DNA of 64,000 nt from Podochytrium sp. JEL0797. Taxonomy: Eukaryota; Chytridiomycota; Chytridiomycetes; Chytridiales; Chytriomycetaceae. The notes below the pieces were generated by a model. It worked only from the letters and a program-made list of their open reading frames with translations, was not told where the DNA came from and did no database searches. Of the stretch, positions 44,517-56,513 are shown piece by piece (positions within the stretch are counted from its first letter, which is position 1; each line of letters starts with the position of its first letter). A program made the translations under genes and the position numbers. Where the stretch lies: positions 18,536 to 82,535 of the forward strand of contig JADGJG010000024.1 in NCBI GenBank assembly GCA_027596195.1, in the 5' to 3' direction.

Positions 44517-46769
44517 TCATTTTTTTCCCTCTTCCTCTTTCTCATTCGCGGCAACAACCGCAGGTTTCCCCCCAAACATCCACCCAATCCAAGTCGCCTT
44601 CCCCTCCTTTTTGACACCTTCGTTTTCCAAATCCTTTTGATAAAATCCAAGAATATCATCTTGAACTAGAAAATCATCATCCGTGAGCGCCGCCGCGGAA
44701 TCCGGCGCAGGAACGACAACAGAACCACCAAGAGCACCAACAACCGATGGAAGAGCATCAACAGAACCACCCACAACACCACCAACAGATGGAGGAGCAA
44801 CAACAACCGCAGGATTCGGACTCGACCTCGAAGGACCAACAGAAGAAACGCGCGTTTTTTCCACAGTCGAAACACCACCATAAGACACAGACTCAACCGC
44901 TGCGATTGGGCTCTTTTTGGATCGACTCAGAGAAGTCCAAATAGACGTAGCGACGACAGGTGATGGAGGAGTATCGCGTTGGAGTTGTGGGACGGGCGGG
45001 AGTGGCTCTGAGGGGGTTGCCAAGGGTTTGGGAGACGCAGAAAGCCCCGTTGAAACGAGACTGCGAGCGCGTGGGGGTCGCACACGTGGGGCTACTTTTG
45101 AAGTTGGAGATGCGTGGGCAGGTTGATTCATGTGAAGAAGAGCCGGCACAACAGGGGGTCGAGGATGAGTGGTTGCAACTGGAGAAGGGTGAGGGGAGAA
45201 TTGCGGAGGCTTGGATCCGTCGGAACCTTGTCGGATTGGCGGGGGAGCTGGCTGACCCGGAACAAAGCCAGCTGGGATCGCAGATGGCGACGGCAGAGAA
45301 TGTACTGGTTGGACTTGGACCATCGGGAATTCGTTCGTCAACGGAACGGGAGGAGTTGCTGGCTTTCCGGCGTTCTTGAATTCGGGGAACATCTCGTCCA
45401 GAGAATTTGCATACAAATCCAAAATCGCGTCGCCGTTGGATGCTGGAGTCGGGTCCACAACTTCTTGAGGTTTGACTTCCAACTTTGAAGTCCCGATGGC
45501 ACCACTCCCACCAGCCCCACCACCACCAGCAACAGAACCAGCAAATAACGCCTTGACCGTTGATTTCGCCTTGCCCGTGAGAAGACCCAACTGCTTGGTA
45601 GCGTCCGAATTCGCAGCCAACAATTTCGCTTTCTGGAGCTCGAGTTTCTGCAACATGCGATCTTTCAACAGCGGTTTGATGACTTTGACGGACGTTGGAA
45701 GTGGTTGACGAATGACGGGGGTTTTGGAACGACCGTTTCCGCTGCCACCGCGGGATGAGGGGGGCCGACGACGCGAATTGGAAGAAGAGAGTTGATCGAC
45801 TTCGGGTTCATCGAATTCCCAGTCGCTGTCCATAGCCGACTGCTCTGGTTTGGGTGGAACGATAGGAGCAGAATTTGTGGGCGTAACCGACGTAGCAGGG
45901 GAAGCAGCGGGTTCGGGGTCTGGAATAATCGTCAACGAAATCATTTTGCTGCTGGCCGCCTTTGAGAGCGCCAAGTTCTTGACAGGCTGGAGACTCGACT
46001 TTGTTTGAGAAAGAAGAGGCGTCGCGTCTGCGTTGGCAAGGGCAACCTCGTATGCATAATTCGAGTGGAAACGAGAAACGCCAGCCAGTCTTTTGCGGTC
46101 GCGGATGGTATTTGCGAGAGGGTGGGGGCGAGAAATGACAGGAATCGCAGAAGGCGAAGACAGCTGGTCGTTCTCTGGCGAGGAAGGTTCGTGCTGTGAA
46201 TGAGTGTGCGAGGACGCGCGTTTCGGGCGAGGACGGCGCGACGCGTTTTCGCCAAGTGCGTCGTGGAGGAAGCGGACCGACTTTTTTGGGCGATTCGCAA
46301 TGGGCTTCTTTTGCGGGATCAGAGCTGCAGCCGATGCCTCGCTCTAAAAAACAACACGTGACATGTCAATTAGACACCCAGAGATTAAAACGTGATCGGT
46401 GATGACTGGTCTCACCATCCTTCCCACGACAATGTTCTTCTGCGTATTCAGCAGCACCTCGTGCGACACTATAGGGATATCTGACAACGGCAGCAGCGGA
46501 TTCCCCGCCATGATCAGCTTTCCGGTGGCAATCTCGTGCTCGCTCGTGTGCCAAATGTCGGCACCCTCTGTCTTGGCTTTTGCCCATCGGAACTTGCGCG
46601 CCACTGCGTTGGCATCCTCCCAGTCCGAGTCCCCCGCCGCCAAAGCCTCAATTGCGCCAGTGGGCGATCCGAGGTTTCCGAGGCGCCGCCGCCGTCGCCC
46701 TGTGCCGACTGAGGCAGTGCGAGGCGGTGCGGAGGCTTGGATGGCGTCGGGATCGGGATCGGCGGTCAT
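44517..46769 (-). CDS. low-complexity protein of unknown function (two exons)
   Basis: Exon 1 46416-46769, exon 2 44517-46343; the intron is 72 nt (GTGAGA...TTTTAG) in phase 0. The product is 726 aa. The N-terminus is acidic and then basic (TGRRRRRLG), with a conserved-looking block around DWEDANAVARKFRWAKAKTE to NIVVGRM (about 50-118). The rest is Pro/Ser/Ala-rich with Lys/Leu helices (KDRMLQKLELQKAKLLAA) and an acidic, Lys-rich C-terminus. There is no signal peptide, membrane helix or recognised domain. The splice is supported because frame and composition continue across it. Confidence 0.65.
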
Positions 46770-47074
46770 TATGGGTTGCGGTGCGACGCCGAGAAGCGAA
46801 GAGGCAAAATGAAATTTTTTTGGCGCCGCGCTGGCGCCCTCCCTTCCAACTCCGGCTACCTCAAAGAAAGGTAACAAGAAAGGCTTTTTAAAAAGGGTTG
46901 AAATAATAAGAACGCAAACGTTGCGGATCACGAATACTCCTGATTTCAATTATATATTCGAACATGGAGATTCTCAATGAAGCTGTTTTGACAAGTTCAA
47001 CAAAACAACATTATAAATCTCATAACAACGAAGTGATAGGATACAACAAGCGCAAAAAGAAAAAAACCGTCGAA
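46770..47074. other. divergent promoter region
   Basis: About 300 bp between the leftward low-complexity gene and the rightward Cys-rich gene. It is A/T-rich around 46900-47060 and probably contains both promoters. An in-frame extension upstream of the 47075 ATG is open back to 46964 but is Lys-rich and unlike a signal peptide. Confidence 0.45.
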
Positions 47075-47711
47075 ATGAGCGCCGTTGCAACTGGAAACCC
47101 GTTTGGAGCTGAATGCGGAAACGCTTTGCAGGCGACCTTTGACACCTGCGTCCGTTCTGGGTTGTTGTAAGTCTTTGATTCTCAAAATGATCGACGACCC
47201 GTTTCGTTGACTTTCGGCAGCAACCCGTTCACCATGCAATTCGCCGATGATATTCCCTCTTTCTGCGCCCCGCAGAAACTCAACGGCGACTATGCGCTTT
47301 ACACCTGCATGTGCCAGCAAGCCACCATGGTTGTTCGCTGGTAAGAACAGTAGTTCCGGCATCTGATTTTTAACAATCCGCCTTGACGATCCTGAATTCA
47401 ACATCTGATTTGTAACAATCCGCTTTGTATCCAGCTATCAGGTGAACTGCCCGGGCGAAGTGATTGGATCCCAAAACGCGACAAAATACGAAACCGAGCA
47501 ATGTAACGAGATGGCCAAACACGCCCCCACATCTGCCACAACGAAAAGCTTGATGCCGCTCCCAACGGGAGGTCCCGTGTTGCCACCACCCGGCGCTTCC
47601 ATCACCGCTGCCCCGTCTTCGAAACCAAGCACGACTGCTGACAACGCGTCTGGTGCGATGGAATTGGTTGGTGGAGCTGTCGCGGGTATTCTTGCGTTGT
47701 TGTTGGCATAA
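47075..47711 (+). CDS. small Cys-rich protein with GPI-type C-terminus (three exons)
   Basis: Exons 47075-47166, 47221-47340, 47435-47711, phases consistent, 162 aa. Seven or eight Cys are spread through the first 100 residues (ECGN, FDTC, SFCAP, YTCMC, CYQVNC, EQC). The C-terminus ends in small residues, NASGAMELVGG, then a hydrophobic tail AVAGILALLLA with nothing after it, the form of a GPI-attachment signal. No clear N-terminal signal peptide is present at the chosen ATG, which is odd for a GPI protein. The true start may lie in an unseen upstream exon. Likely a cell-wall or surface protein; function unknown. Confidence 0.65.
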
Positions 47712-47961
47712 ATATGGCTTCAATGAACAGCCAATGAGAATAAATACTGTCCATATTGGATTAAATTGATTTATTTTTCCGCGGCATTTCGTAGAGAAAG
47801 GGAGATATTTTCGCACTGACAATTATTTTGCATTTTATTCATTTCTGCGATTCTGCGATCCCAAAGATGGTTACGCGCATGTGTTTAAGTTAGTTTTCTA
47901 TCCCATTCTCCATCTTCCTTTGTCTGTCCATCCTTTTATTCCTCCATTTACCCCAGAATCC

Positions 47962-49264
47962 ATGACGATGGCGGAAATGCAACACCTCTCTGGCTGTGCC
48001 TTATGCGGGTTGAATCACGATCTCAAGCGCTGTTCGGGGTGTCATTCCGTATTCTATTGCTCGCCCGATCATCAGAAAACTCACTGGAAGACCCACAAGA
48101 AGGAATGTGCGACAATGAAAGAGTCCAAAAAGCAATTGAACGTGGTGGGTGACATGGATGAGAAGCGGTGCAGGCTGATGGCAGAGGAAGGTGAGGAGGG
48201 AAGAGTGTTACGTGGTTTGTTGCATGTCCACGCGTGTTGACGACCCTCAACGCCTTGTAGCTGGTCGCCTAAGGAACAGTCTCCTCGCTCCAAACATTAC
48301 GGGCCGTCAGAAACTGGCCAAGGCGGAGCGATTGAAGCAACTCTGCGAAGAAATGCAAAGGTGGCCCGGTCACGCGAAAGATCCCTTGGCGATCGCCCGC
48401 ATCTTTGATTCATTTGGCGACTATGCGAATGCCTACGTGTATTCCCGATCGGGAGAAGACCTCCCAGGCTGTCGTAAAGTCGTGCAACAAATGGAACGCG
48501 AGGAAAAGGCGTTTACTGCTCAAATTTACGGTGTGGGCGCTCGTGGGACTTCCGCAACCTTGAAGGGTCTAATGGGCTCCGTAGAATCGCGTGCTGGAGA
48601 TCACGCTGCCGCATTGATTCATTTTCAAGCCTCGTTGGATACGCATAAACAGTTGTGCCAAGACGCGCTCCGGCTCGGCGATCGACTCACTCATTCCACC
48701 CACCTTGAGCTTCAAGGCTGCATACTGCGTGACATGATGCTCTCGGGACATTTGCTCTTCAAACCCCACCTCACGGACCAATGTTTCAAATCGGCCGTCG
48801 AATGCTTCGTCGACGGAACACTCGTCCTCCGTTTGCGCATGGAGTACTTGAAGATTCTGATGTCTCGTTGTCAGAAGCACGACAGAGATAGATCCTCTGC
48901 AATCACAATGAGCCGCGACGAAGCCCTTCTTGCCGACCACCTGTCCCTCGCCATCCAAGAGGCCAAAACGGCCAACGAGTTTGCGCATTGGTCACAAGCC
49001 ATGCAATATAAGACCCAGCTTGCAATTGAGAAGCGAGTGAATTTCGCTGCCGCGTTTGAGACTGCACGATTGGTGGTTCGCATGCACCCTTGTTGTGGCG
49101 GTGGCGGGGCTGGGACCATCAGGGTGTGTGAGAATGCTGTGCCGGCGAAAGCGCTTGTTGCGGCTTTAATCGGTGAGGGAGGGGAGAAAGCGATGGGATC
49201 GATCTCATCGAGCAAGTGTGAGACGCCTGTTGCGAGAGAGTGGGACATTTATCGCCGGAGCTAA
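47962..49264 (+). CDS. MYND zinc-finger protein with helical (TPR-like) C-terminus
   Basis: Exons 47962-48190 and 48261-49264 (70-nt intron, phase 1), 410 aa. Residues 11-50 form a MYND finger: CALCG, CSGCHSVFYCS, HQKTHWKTHKKEC, with all Cys/His ligands present. MYND fingers mediate protein-protein contacts. The remaining about 330 residues are predicted helical with repeat-like pairs (DYANAYVYSRSGED, HAAALIHFQASLDTH), suggesting TPR-type packing. No SET domain is seen. The start is the first ATG before the finger; an upstream GTG frame is ignored. Confidence 0.82.
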
Positions 49265-49371
49265 GTTTTGTGTAATAAATTGAAGTCTCGTTTCCTTTCT
49301 CTCTTCTAATCTTTTTATAATTGTTACAAATTGAAAAAGCTAACATTTTTTTTTGCCCCCAACCAAACCAC

Positions 49372-50647
49372 ATGAATCCAGCGAGCACCAGCGATGCTGG
49401 TTTGGCTACGCCCCCCTCCGCCACGGCACCCCGCGAACTCCCCGAATCCCCGGAGGTGCACGCTGTACCCAACACGGGCAGCCCAGCGCCAAATCTCATG
49501 GCGTGCGCATTCGAGAAGTGCGACCGACTGTTCAAGAACAAGAGCTGTGCAGACAGCCATCGCTGGTCGCGCCATTCGCCACTGGTGCGGATGAAGTTTG
49601 CTGGGCAGGGCGAGGCAGTGGGTAAATAGATAGTTGTTAATCGGCGATGTGAAATAGAAAATAACAATCCCGCAGAATTCACGCGCGATGAGGCCTCGGA
49701 CCGCTTCTTCTGTCCCTGTACGGCCTTCTCGACCCAATATGCCACTCATCTGCACAAACACACAAAGTTGTGCTCGGGCTTGCCCATTGCCCCAAGCACC
49801 GACCCAACCCCAAAGAAACAACGCAAACCCAAAGTCCCTTCGGCCCCCAAGACCCCTTCCATCCCCAAACAACAAGCACCGAAACAAGCACCGACCCCAA
49901 AACTCCCCACATCATCCTCCCCGCCGAGTCCAAAACGTGCCGCAATCCTCCCCATTCTCGCGTGGTTCCCACTCCTGTGCAAAAATCTCCCCGAGCTTGT
50001 GAAATTGTCATCTGCCACTCTGAGGCCGTTGCTGCACCGAAGCTGCGTCGATTTCCTGACCCTCCACAATCTCTCACTTCCTCCAAAAGGCGGCCACATC
50101 AAAATTCCTCCCAACTTGCAGACTGAATTTGTGGATTTCATGCGTCCTGTGGTCCAATCAAAGTTGGGATATGCTCCATCCGATTTCGACGAGCCTGATG
50201 AGTCCGATTCGCCCAAACCTTCCTTAAAGAGATTGTCGTCGCAGGAATTCGATGCGGATGAACTGCCCAGCAAAAAGACTCGATTGAGTGAGATTGGGGA
50301 GTCAAAGAATGAACCCCTTGATTCGCTTGAGGTGACGAAAAGTGAAGTCTTGGATTCTGATGCGTGAGTTATAGTTTTTTTCTTGTTTGGTCGTTTGTCT
50401 TACCACAAGTCCCCCCTCCAGAATCCTGCGCGAAATCATGCCAACCTATGACGACTTGCCAGAAGACCACAAACACGCCATCCACTTTGGGATTTGCGAG
50501 CTGTTTGCCGAACACGACCTTCCGTTGGTGCAAACCTCTGACTCGCCCGACGCGTCCGTTTTGATTCCTTCGGAGTTTGAGCAGAAATTTAGGGAGTGGT
50601 TGCCGATCCAGTTGCGTGCGTTTGATGCTGAGTTGAAGGATGTGTGA
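49372..50647 (+). CDS. C2H2 zinc-finger family protein, local paralogue 1
   Basis: Exons 49372-49621, 49676-50363, 50422-50647; phases agree; 387 aa. Finger 1 is CAFEKCDRLFKNKSCADSHRWSRH; finger 2 is FFCPCTAFSTQYATHLHKHTKLC. A Pro/Lys-rich linker precedes a conserved helical block (ILAWFPLLCKNLPELV, then PPKGGHIKIPPNLQTEF), an acidic segment, and a last exon starting AILREIMPTYDDLP and ending QLRAFDAELKDV. The same architecture and intron positions occur in the genes at 51620 and 53005, so this is a locally expanded family. Nucleic-acid binding is likely; the conserved last-exon domain is not one I recognise. Confidence 0.8.
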
Positions 50648-50844
50648 AGGAGTGGGGTGGTTGCCGATTTTGCTTGCGTGCGCGTGATGTTGAGTTTGAA
50701 GGATGCTTCAAGGAAAAGAAGGGAGATGGAAGAAGTGCTGTCTTAATTGCTGAATATACCAATAATTGCTTTTGAAGCTCGAACGTCCAAAGTTCCTGAG
50801 CACTTGCATCGCGTGTTCAATGAGAGCCCCAAAAAAGCTCCAAA

Positions 50845-51558
50845 ATGGCGAAGCACCACGGCGGCAAGAAAAACAACCAGCAGCACCGCCGGGCCGAGAT
50901 TGGCCGTGACGCGCTGATCCGCATGAACTTCATGTACCAGGCTGCGAGTCTCTATGCCGCAGTGGCTGCAGTGCCGGGAACCAACACCCCCTCGCGTGCC
51001 ACGGGATCCCTGGCGCGGTTCTACAGCAGATGCATGAAGCAAGTAGCCTCGCGGATGGTGCTGCGGATGTATGTGTATACCCTTGGATCCCATGGCTTTC
51101 TTCATCATGCGTGCGAATCCAACACCTCATATTGACAACCGACCCCTAGGGACCCCGCCGTCAAACGCTCCATATGCAAACAATGCGACTCGATCCTCAT
51201 TCCCGGTCTGACAGCGGCCGTCGAAATCGCAGGCACGTTGCCGCACCCAATCTCAATCCCCCCCAAACTGACACTCGAAGAAAAAAAAAATCCAGAACCC
51301 GCCGCATCATCAACTAGTACAACGACCACCGCAATCACCACCTGCAATCTCTGTGGACGTTCGAAAACATTGTTATGTACCCCGGGATTTGTGCCCTTCA
51401 CGGAGCGCGAGGGCGTTGTTGTTCTGCCCGAGGCGGCGGATCTGCCGGATGTCGAGGTTCGGAAGAGGGATACGGCTGCCAGCGTTGTTGAAAAGCAGGA
51501 AAGGAGGCAGGAAGATAAGGGGGGTGATGTGGACATCGCGATGATGGAGACGCAATAA
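50845..51558 (+). CDS. RPP21: RNase P/MRP protein subunit, Rpp21/Rpr2 family
   Basis: Exons 50845-51068 and 51150-51558, phase 2, 210 aa. The family pattern is clear: a basic N-terminus, an RMNFMYQAA helix, SRCMKQVASRMVLRMDPAVKRSICKQC, the LIPGLTAAV strand, and a second Cys pair TCNLCGR. The four Cys (CKQC and CNLC) form the zinc site. The subunit belongs to the nuclear ribonucleoprotein that trims 5' leaders from pre-tRNA. A Ser/Thr-rich insert separates the Cys pairs, and the C-terminus carries a Glu/Lys-rich extension. The splice falls exactly before the conserved DPAVKR block. The gene converges with the one at 51620-52884, with 61 bp between stops. Confidence 0.9.
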
Positions 51559-51619
51559 AACCATCTGAGAATACTTGGAATATTGCAAATTACTGTGGAT
51601 TCCTTCTCCAAAGAGAGTG

Positions 51620-52884
51620 TCATTTTGTATTCTGCAGAGTTAAATTTAACTCAGCGTCCGGAAAACACGCACGCAACTGGACATGCAACCACTCCCTCAA
51701 CTTTTCCTCAAACTCAAACGGAATCCACACAGACGAGTCGAACGCGTCGCTGGTCTGCACGATGGGAAGATCAAATTCAGCAAGGACTTCTCGAACCGCT
51801 TTGTGAATTGCGGCCTTGTAGTCATTTGGCAATGCGTCGAAACTTGGCATGATTTCGCGCACGATTCTGGAGGGCGTGAAACACAAAAAAGATTTAAAGA
51901 AAATAGGTACACGATATAAAACTCACGCGTCGGAATCCAAATCGACCTCGCTTGTCTCCCCCATGACCATATCGTCGGTAAGATCGTTCTCGGTAATTTC
52001 GATCGCATTCTCTTCATTCATTTCGATGCCATTCTCGTGATCGTTCTCGTGATTCATTTCAACGACATCCTCTTGCTCCATTTCAACCACATTCTCTTGA
52101 TCCATTTTAGGAGAATACAACTGCTCATCTACCCCAAAATCCTGCGACATAACCATTCCCTTTGCAGTCACCCGCTGTAGAGAGCTCCGCATCTTCGGGA
52201 CTCTCTCCATCAACACCGGATGCATATACTCAAAAAACTCGCGATGAAGGTACTCTGGAACTTTGAGATGTCCCCGTTTCGGCGGAATCGGGCACCCATG
52301 TGTTGCCAAAAACCGCTCCACTTTTGCACGCAGAATGGCGCGGGGCCTACTGTGCGATTGGTTGGGAACAAGGTCTGGGAATTTGAGCGAGAGGAGTCGG
52401 AACCACAGGAGGCTGCGCGAGGTGATGGCGGGTTTCGAAGGCAAGGGTGTTTTCGAATTGAGTTTTGTGGGGGACTTCTTGTGAGGCGGAAGGCGGGGCT
52501 TTCCGGTAGAAGCGGGTTTGCCGGAACATGATTTCACGTGCTTATGAAGTTGTTGGGAAGTGCGACACGAGAATTTGCCACAGAGGCAGGAAAGGTGGCC
52601 GTTGGTTGGGTTTGGCCGGATTTCTGTGCCGACCCAAAAAACAACCTGTCAGATGTTTGAAATATCCCAAAAGAAAGATTGAGCAACCAACCAAACTGCT
52701 CAGAGCTCTTTGTCTTGAACCGAACGCGCACAACGTCAAAATGATAGGCATAATTGTGGTTGCGCAAAGATTTGTTGGAGGTGCACACCTTGCCGCAGCC
52801 TTCAACCTCACAGCGGAACGTTGGTGCGAGGTCCTTGGAGGAGGCAGTTGTTTTCCGATCTTGTCTCTTCGCGTGGCGAGCCAT
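51620..52884 (-). CDS. C2H2 zinc-finger family protein, local paralogue 2
   Basis: Exons 52692-52884, 51927-52623, 51620-51866; phases 1 and 2 match; 378 aa. It starts MARHAKRQDRK. Finger 1 is CEVEGCGKVCTSNKSLRNHNYAYH; finger 2, rebuilt by the first splice, is CLCGKFSCRTSQQLHKHVKSC. The conserved block SLLWFRLLSLKFPDLV and IPPKRGHLKVPEYL follows, then an acidic repeat of EQEDVVEMNHEN type (about 52000-52110) and a last exon RIVREIMPSFDALP. It has the same intron positions as paralogue 1. The acidic repeat is specific to this copy. Confidence 0.8.
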
Positions 52885-53004
52885 CAGAGGTGAACAATGG
52901 CGCGAGAAGGGAAAAACTTGAAATATTTTCGTGATAGATATTCATATTCTTACATAACTGACAATTCGCAACGCGCTTCCTTCTGAAAACATACAGTAGC
53001 CAAC

Positions 53005-54116
53005 TCAGACCGGGAAAAAAAATCCGCAACTGATCACACAACCATCCCTTGAACCCGACCACAAAATGGGACGGAACGCGACCCGACGAATTGGGCGCGT
53101 CGGTTGCTGGAACGATGGGGATTTGGAATTCCTCCAACAGCTCCCGAATTCCTTTGTGGATTGCATCCTTGTATTCATTTGGCAATGTATCGAAGCTTGG
53201 TAGGATTTCACGCAGAATTAAAAGAGGAGTTGTTTTTTCGCGTCAAATCATCAACGCGAGGATGCAAAGAATACTACACTTACGAATAAGAATCCAAGCC
53301 TGCTTCATCCGGTTCCCCAATCGTGTCGCCCTCAAGAGTCTCAATCTCGCCCAAACGCAACTTCTTGAGGACCAATGCTCATGCTCATTCAATTCCAAAT
53401 CATCCGGAGATGATCGTTTCAGCGACGAATCTCTGGCTCCAGCGTGCAAAGGATCGACAGAATCGTGAGGGGACACAATCGCGTCTTTGTAATCAACACG
53501 GGACCCTTGCAAAATTCCAACACTTTGCGTCTTCGAAATTTCACTCACGACATCAGATCGTTCCGTTAAAAACCGAGGCGGTGCGAGGAAGAAAACTACA
53601 CTTGCGAATTGGAATCCACGCCAGCTTCATCTGCTTCCCCAATTTCGCCGTCCTCCAGAGGATCAATCTCTCCGTCTTCGGAATCAACACGGGTCCCTGC
53701 CAAAATTCCAGCAGGAATTTGAGCGAGAGCATTTGGAACCACGTGAGGTTTCCCGCAGAGCTGCCGCTGGAGGGTTTCGAGGGCATCTTGGAGGAAGCCG
53801 GATTCGGAGGCGGAGGGTGGGGTTTTTTCGCATGCGCAGAAAGATGAGAGGAATCGCGATACGAGAATTGGCCGCAAATACAGTGCAGACGGCCATCGGC
53901 CGGGTTTCGCCGGATGGGAAACCAACCAGTCAGCACCGTGCTTCTCTGGAACCGAACGCGCACCACGACCACGTGGTATGCATAATTGTGACTTTGAAGC
54001 CTTTGAAGGGTGTTGGACACCTTGCCGCAGCCTTCAATCTTACAGTGGAACGTTGCTGCGAGCTTCTTGTAAGGGACAGTTGTTTTCGGACCATTTCTCT
54101 TCGTATGGGGAGCCAT
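53005..54116 (-). pseudogene. C2H2 zinc-finger family protein, local paralogue 3, degenerate
   Basis: It starts MAPHTKRNGPK like paralogue 2. Finger 1 is intact (CKIEGCGKVSNTLQRLQSHNYAYH), and finger 2 reads CICGQFSYRDSSHLSAHAKK, its last ligand altered. The intron between them is absent and the frame runs through. After LTWFQMLSLKF the frame breaks. A block of about 60 bp (LEFWQGPVLIPKT / ...GSRVDYKDA) occurs twice, and the acidic part needs a second frame change. The last-exon homology (ILREILPSFDTLPNEYK) is followed by QLRIFFPG without the family's usual end, and its frame runs on into paralogue 2. It is probably a pseudogene; alternative splicing could rescue part of it. Confidence 0.6.
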
Positions 54117-54809
54117 CGCAGGTGAACAATGGTGCAAGCAAAATAACTCTGAGTGATACCACCACCGCCGCCGCCACGCTTGCGGATTGCACTGAAACGC
54201 TCAGATATCTTTGATATTAATATAATCTACGAATTAGCGTGCCGTGAGGGAAGGGGGGACGCTTCCTTCTCCCAATTCCCCTCGCTGAAGCAATGTCATA
54301 AATAAGTGATTGCAAGCAAAACCAGAGTTCAGAACCGGCTCGCGTGCAACCTATGACGTCTTTGGTGTATCTTAACTACCTTCAAGTCGGTTCTGGCTTG
54401 CGGTAGCGACACAGCTCGTGAATGTCGACCACTGCTTGTCCAAATGCGCTACATAAATTGCAGCAGACGCGCTCAACAAGCGATTCTGCACGGTTAGTGA
54501 TCTTAAAAATGTTAAATTGATGATGATGGCTTCGCGGAGTTTCCCTGCAATTTAGAATCAAAGAAGGAAAATTCGCCGATTGCAGAGATGCCATCCATTC
54601 ACATATGACACTTCCAAGCGGAAGTAAAATATACATAAAGTGTGAATTTTGATACAGGCGTGTGTTCTGGCGACGTGTTGGCTGAATTTTGACGACTTTG
54701 CTTTCATTTTCTCTATATCGCCGAATTCTTCCCTTTCTTCCTCTTTTTTGACCTTGATTTCACCGGGTCTTTCCGGGTCCAGGGATCGACAATCCGAAAA
54801 AATAAAAAA
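54117..54809. other. intergenic region left of the KDZ transposon
   Basis: No supported gene. A GCC/CCA-rich patch lies at about 54155-54185, then A/T-rich DNA, ending in an A-rich stretch right before the terminal inverted repeat at 54810. No target-site duplication can be tested, because the right flank of the element is occupied by a duplication. Confidence 0.5.
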
Positions 54810-54864
54810 GATCAGAGGATCGGCATCCGGCCCATCTCATGAAATTCATGGCTTTTTTTTGAGA
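54810..54864. repeat. KDZ left terminal inverted repeat
   Basis: It begins GATCAGAGGATCGGCATCC and ends in eight T plus GAGA. It is the exact reverse complement of 61934-61988, including the homopolymer length. Confidence 0.9.
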
Positions 54865-54920
54865 TGGCACCATCAATTAGAAATCGGAATTGCCAACGAA
54901 AAATTGCAAACAAAAACATC

Positions 54921-56513
54921 ATGACAGACACCCCCCCAACTTCCGCCACGAACGCAACGAGAAATCTTGACCTCGAAGACAAGACTCTGCTCACGGAGAG
55001 AATTCAGGCTCGCGTCGTTGACCGCAGCTCCAATATGTTGGCCCTCGCAGTGGAATTTAATGTTTCGGCGACCAAAGTGAAAGTATGATCCCCTCTTGCC
55101 CTTCCCGCTTCCCACTCTCACCCTAACCCCTGTTTCTTTAGAACTTTGTTAGTAATACAATGAACCGCCTGAAAATCACTGCGCGCTCGTCATCGATCGG
55201 AACCGAATCCCTTCCAACAGTCACCAACTTCTCTTCAGGGACCTCTCTAACCGGTTCGCCCTTAGATCAGACGCCCTTTCCCACGCCGGCTTTGAATCCT
55301 GAGATACAACCCCCTGTTGCCGCTCCGTCCATCATGCCAGTTCGCGCGTTTGCCGCTGTTGTCGCGGTTCCGAGGAAGACTGCGTATCATTTCTATTTGG
55401 CTGAGATTGGCCAAGAGGTACACGACGCTCGAATTCGGAGCGGCGCGTCTTTCCGTGACGGAAGCTCAAAAGAGTCGTTTGGGGTTTCGCAAATTGTGAG
55501 GGCGCGAACTGTGGATGGGGAGTCTGAGTGGTCTCGAATCAGTAAGGAGGAGACACTCGAAGATGCGGAGAGGATGGCCAAATATCGGGAGGCAGCAGCA
55601 TCGGAGAATCAAAATGCGAGGGTTGCAGGCGTTTCTGGGCGCCAATTATTGCACATGGAGGCACAGGCGTTGAAGAACCTGGATCTTGCGATAGATCAAT
55701 TAGGTTTTTTCTCTTCCTTTACATTTGTTTCAGTCTTCTAACACCCCGGTTGCAGCACAATTTGGGTGGCATTCTGTGGCGATGCGGTACAAGAGCAGTG
55801 ATGGAAGTTACGTGTTGCATTCATCAGGTAAGTGGGGCTTTGTTTAACTGAAAGATGTGTATTTTAATTTCGTTTTCAGAGGGTTTGGGCAGGCAAGTCG
55901 CTAAAGAAGTCGAAAAATTCCAAGAGCACCACTGGACCAATCATTTCGACCTCCTCAACCAGAGAGCGCACCAAAGAACTCTCAAGAAGAAAGCCCCGTC
56001 CATTGAAGTCCGCAGGTCCAACTTTTCGAAGGACGTTATGAGATTGTATTCGGCCAAATTATGCGAGAAAGGTAATGTGTTACAAATCCTGCCCTCAAAG
56101 CCTGATTGTTGTCGTGCACAGGATTGACCTGCCCAGAAAACCCGCCATTGACTGGGCTGTTCAAAAACGAGATACCAGGCATTTCAATGACTGGTCACGG
56201 AATCACTTTCACAGGATTGAGCTTCGATAAACGCCAACTGCGTTTGTTGGAGCGGAACATGAGGGATGGAAACGTTACGTTCGAAATTGACGAGACCAAG
56301 TATGTGTGGCCCCTCCCAAAGAAGCGCCGACGTGAAAACAACATGGAGAGTGGTGAGGATAATGAGAATGATGATGGGAGTGGTTGTGCTGAGAGTGGTG
56401 GTGCTGGGAGTGTTGGGGTTGGGAGTGGTGCTGTTGGGAGTGGTGGGACTGGGAGTTTTAGTAGTGGCGGAGGAGGAAGTGGAAGCGGGAGCGTCGACGA
56501 TGAGACAAATTAA
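54921..56513 (+). CDS. KDZ cargo protein 1, unknown function
   Basis: Exons 54921-55082, 55142-55703, 55756-55827, 55880-56071, 56122-56513; phases 0,1,1,1; 459 aa. Residues 10-60 form a small helical region (LLTERIQARVVDRSSNML). A segment at about 125-200 (AYHFYLAEIGQEV, then SEWSRISKEETLEDAERM) has the spacing of an HMG-box but is only a weak match. A C-terminal KPLPKKRRRE-like basic stretch suggests nuclear import, and the tail is Gly/Ser-rich and acidic. The start 57 bp inside the left inverted repeat argues that it is part of the element. A DNA-binding accessory role in transposition is a reasonable guess, not shown. Confidence 0.7.

Noticed and set aside
47881..47961. Upstream extension of the MYND gene
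   Set aside because: The frame is open but begins with GTG and would add a leader-like sequence; the ATG at 47962 lies directly before the finger.
54921..56513. Confident HMG-box call for KDZ cargo 1
   Set aside because: Only the spacing of aromatic and acidic residues fits; the core Trp/Tyr pattern is too weak to name the family.
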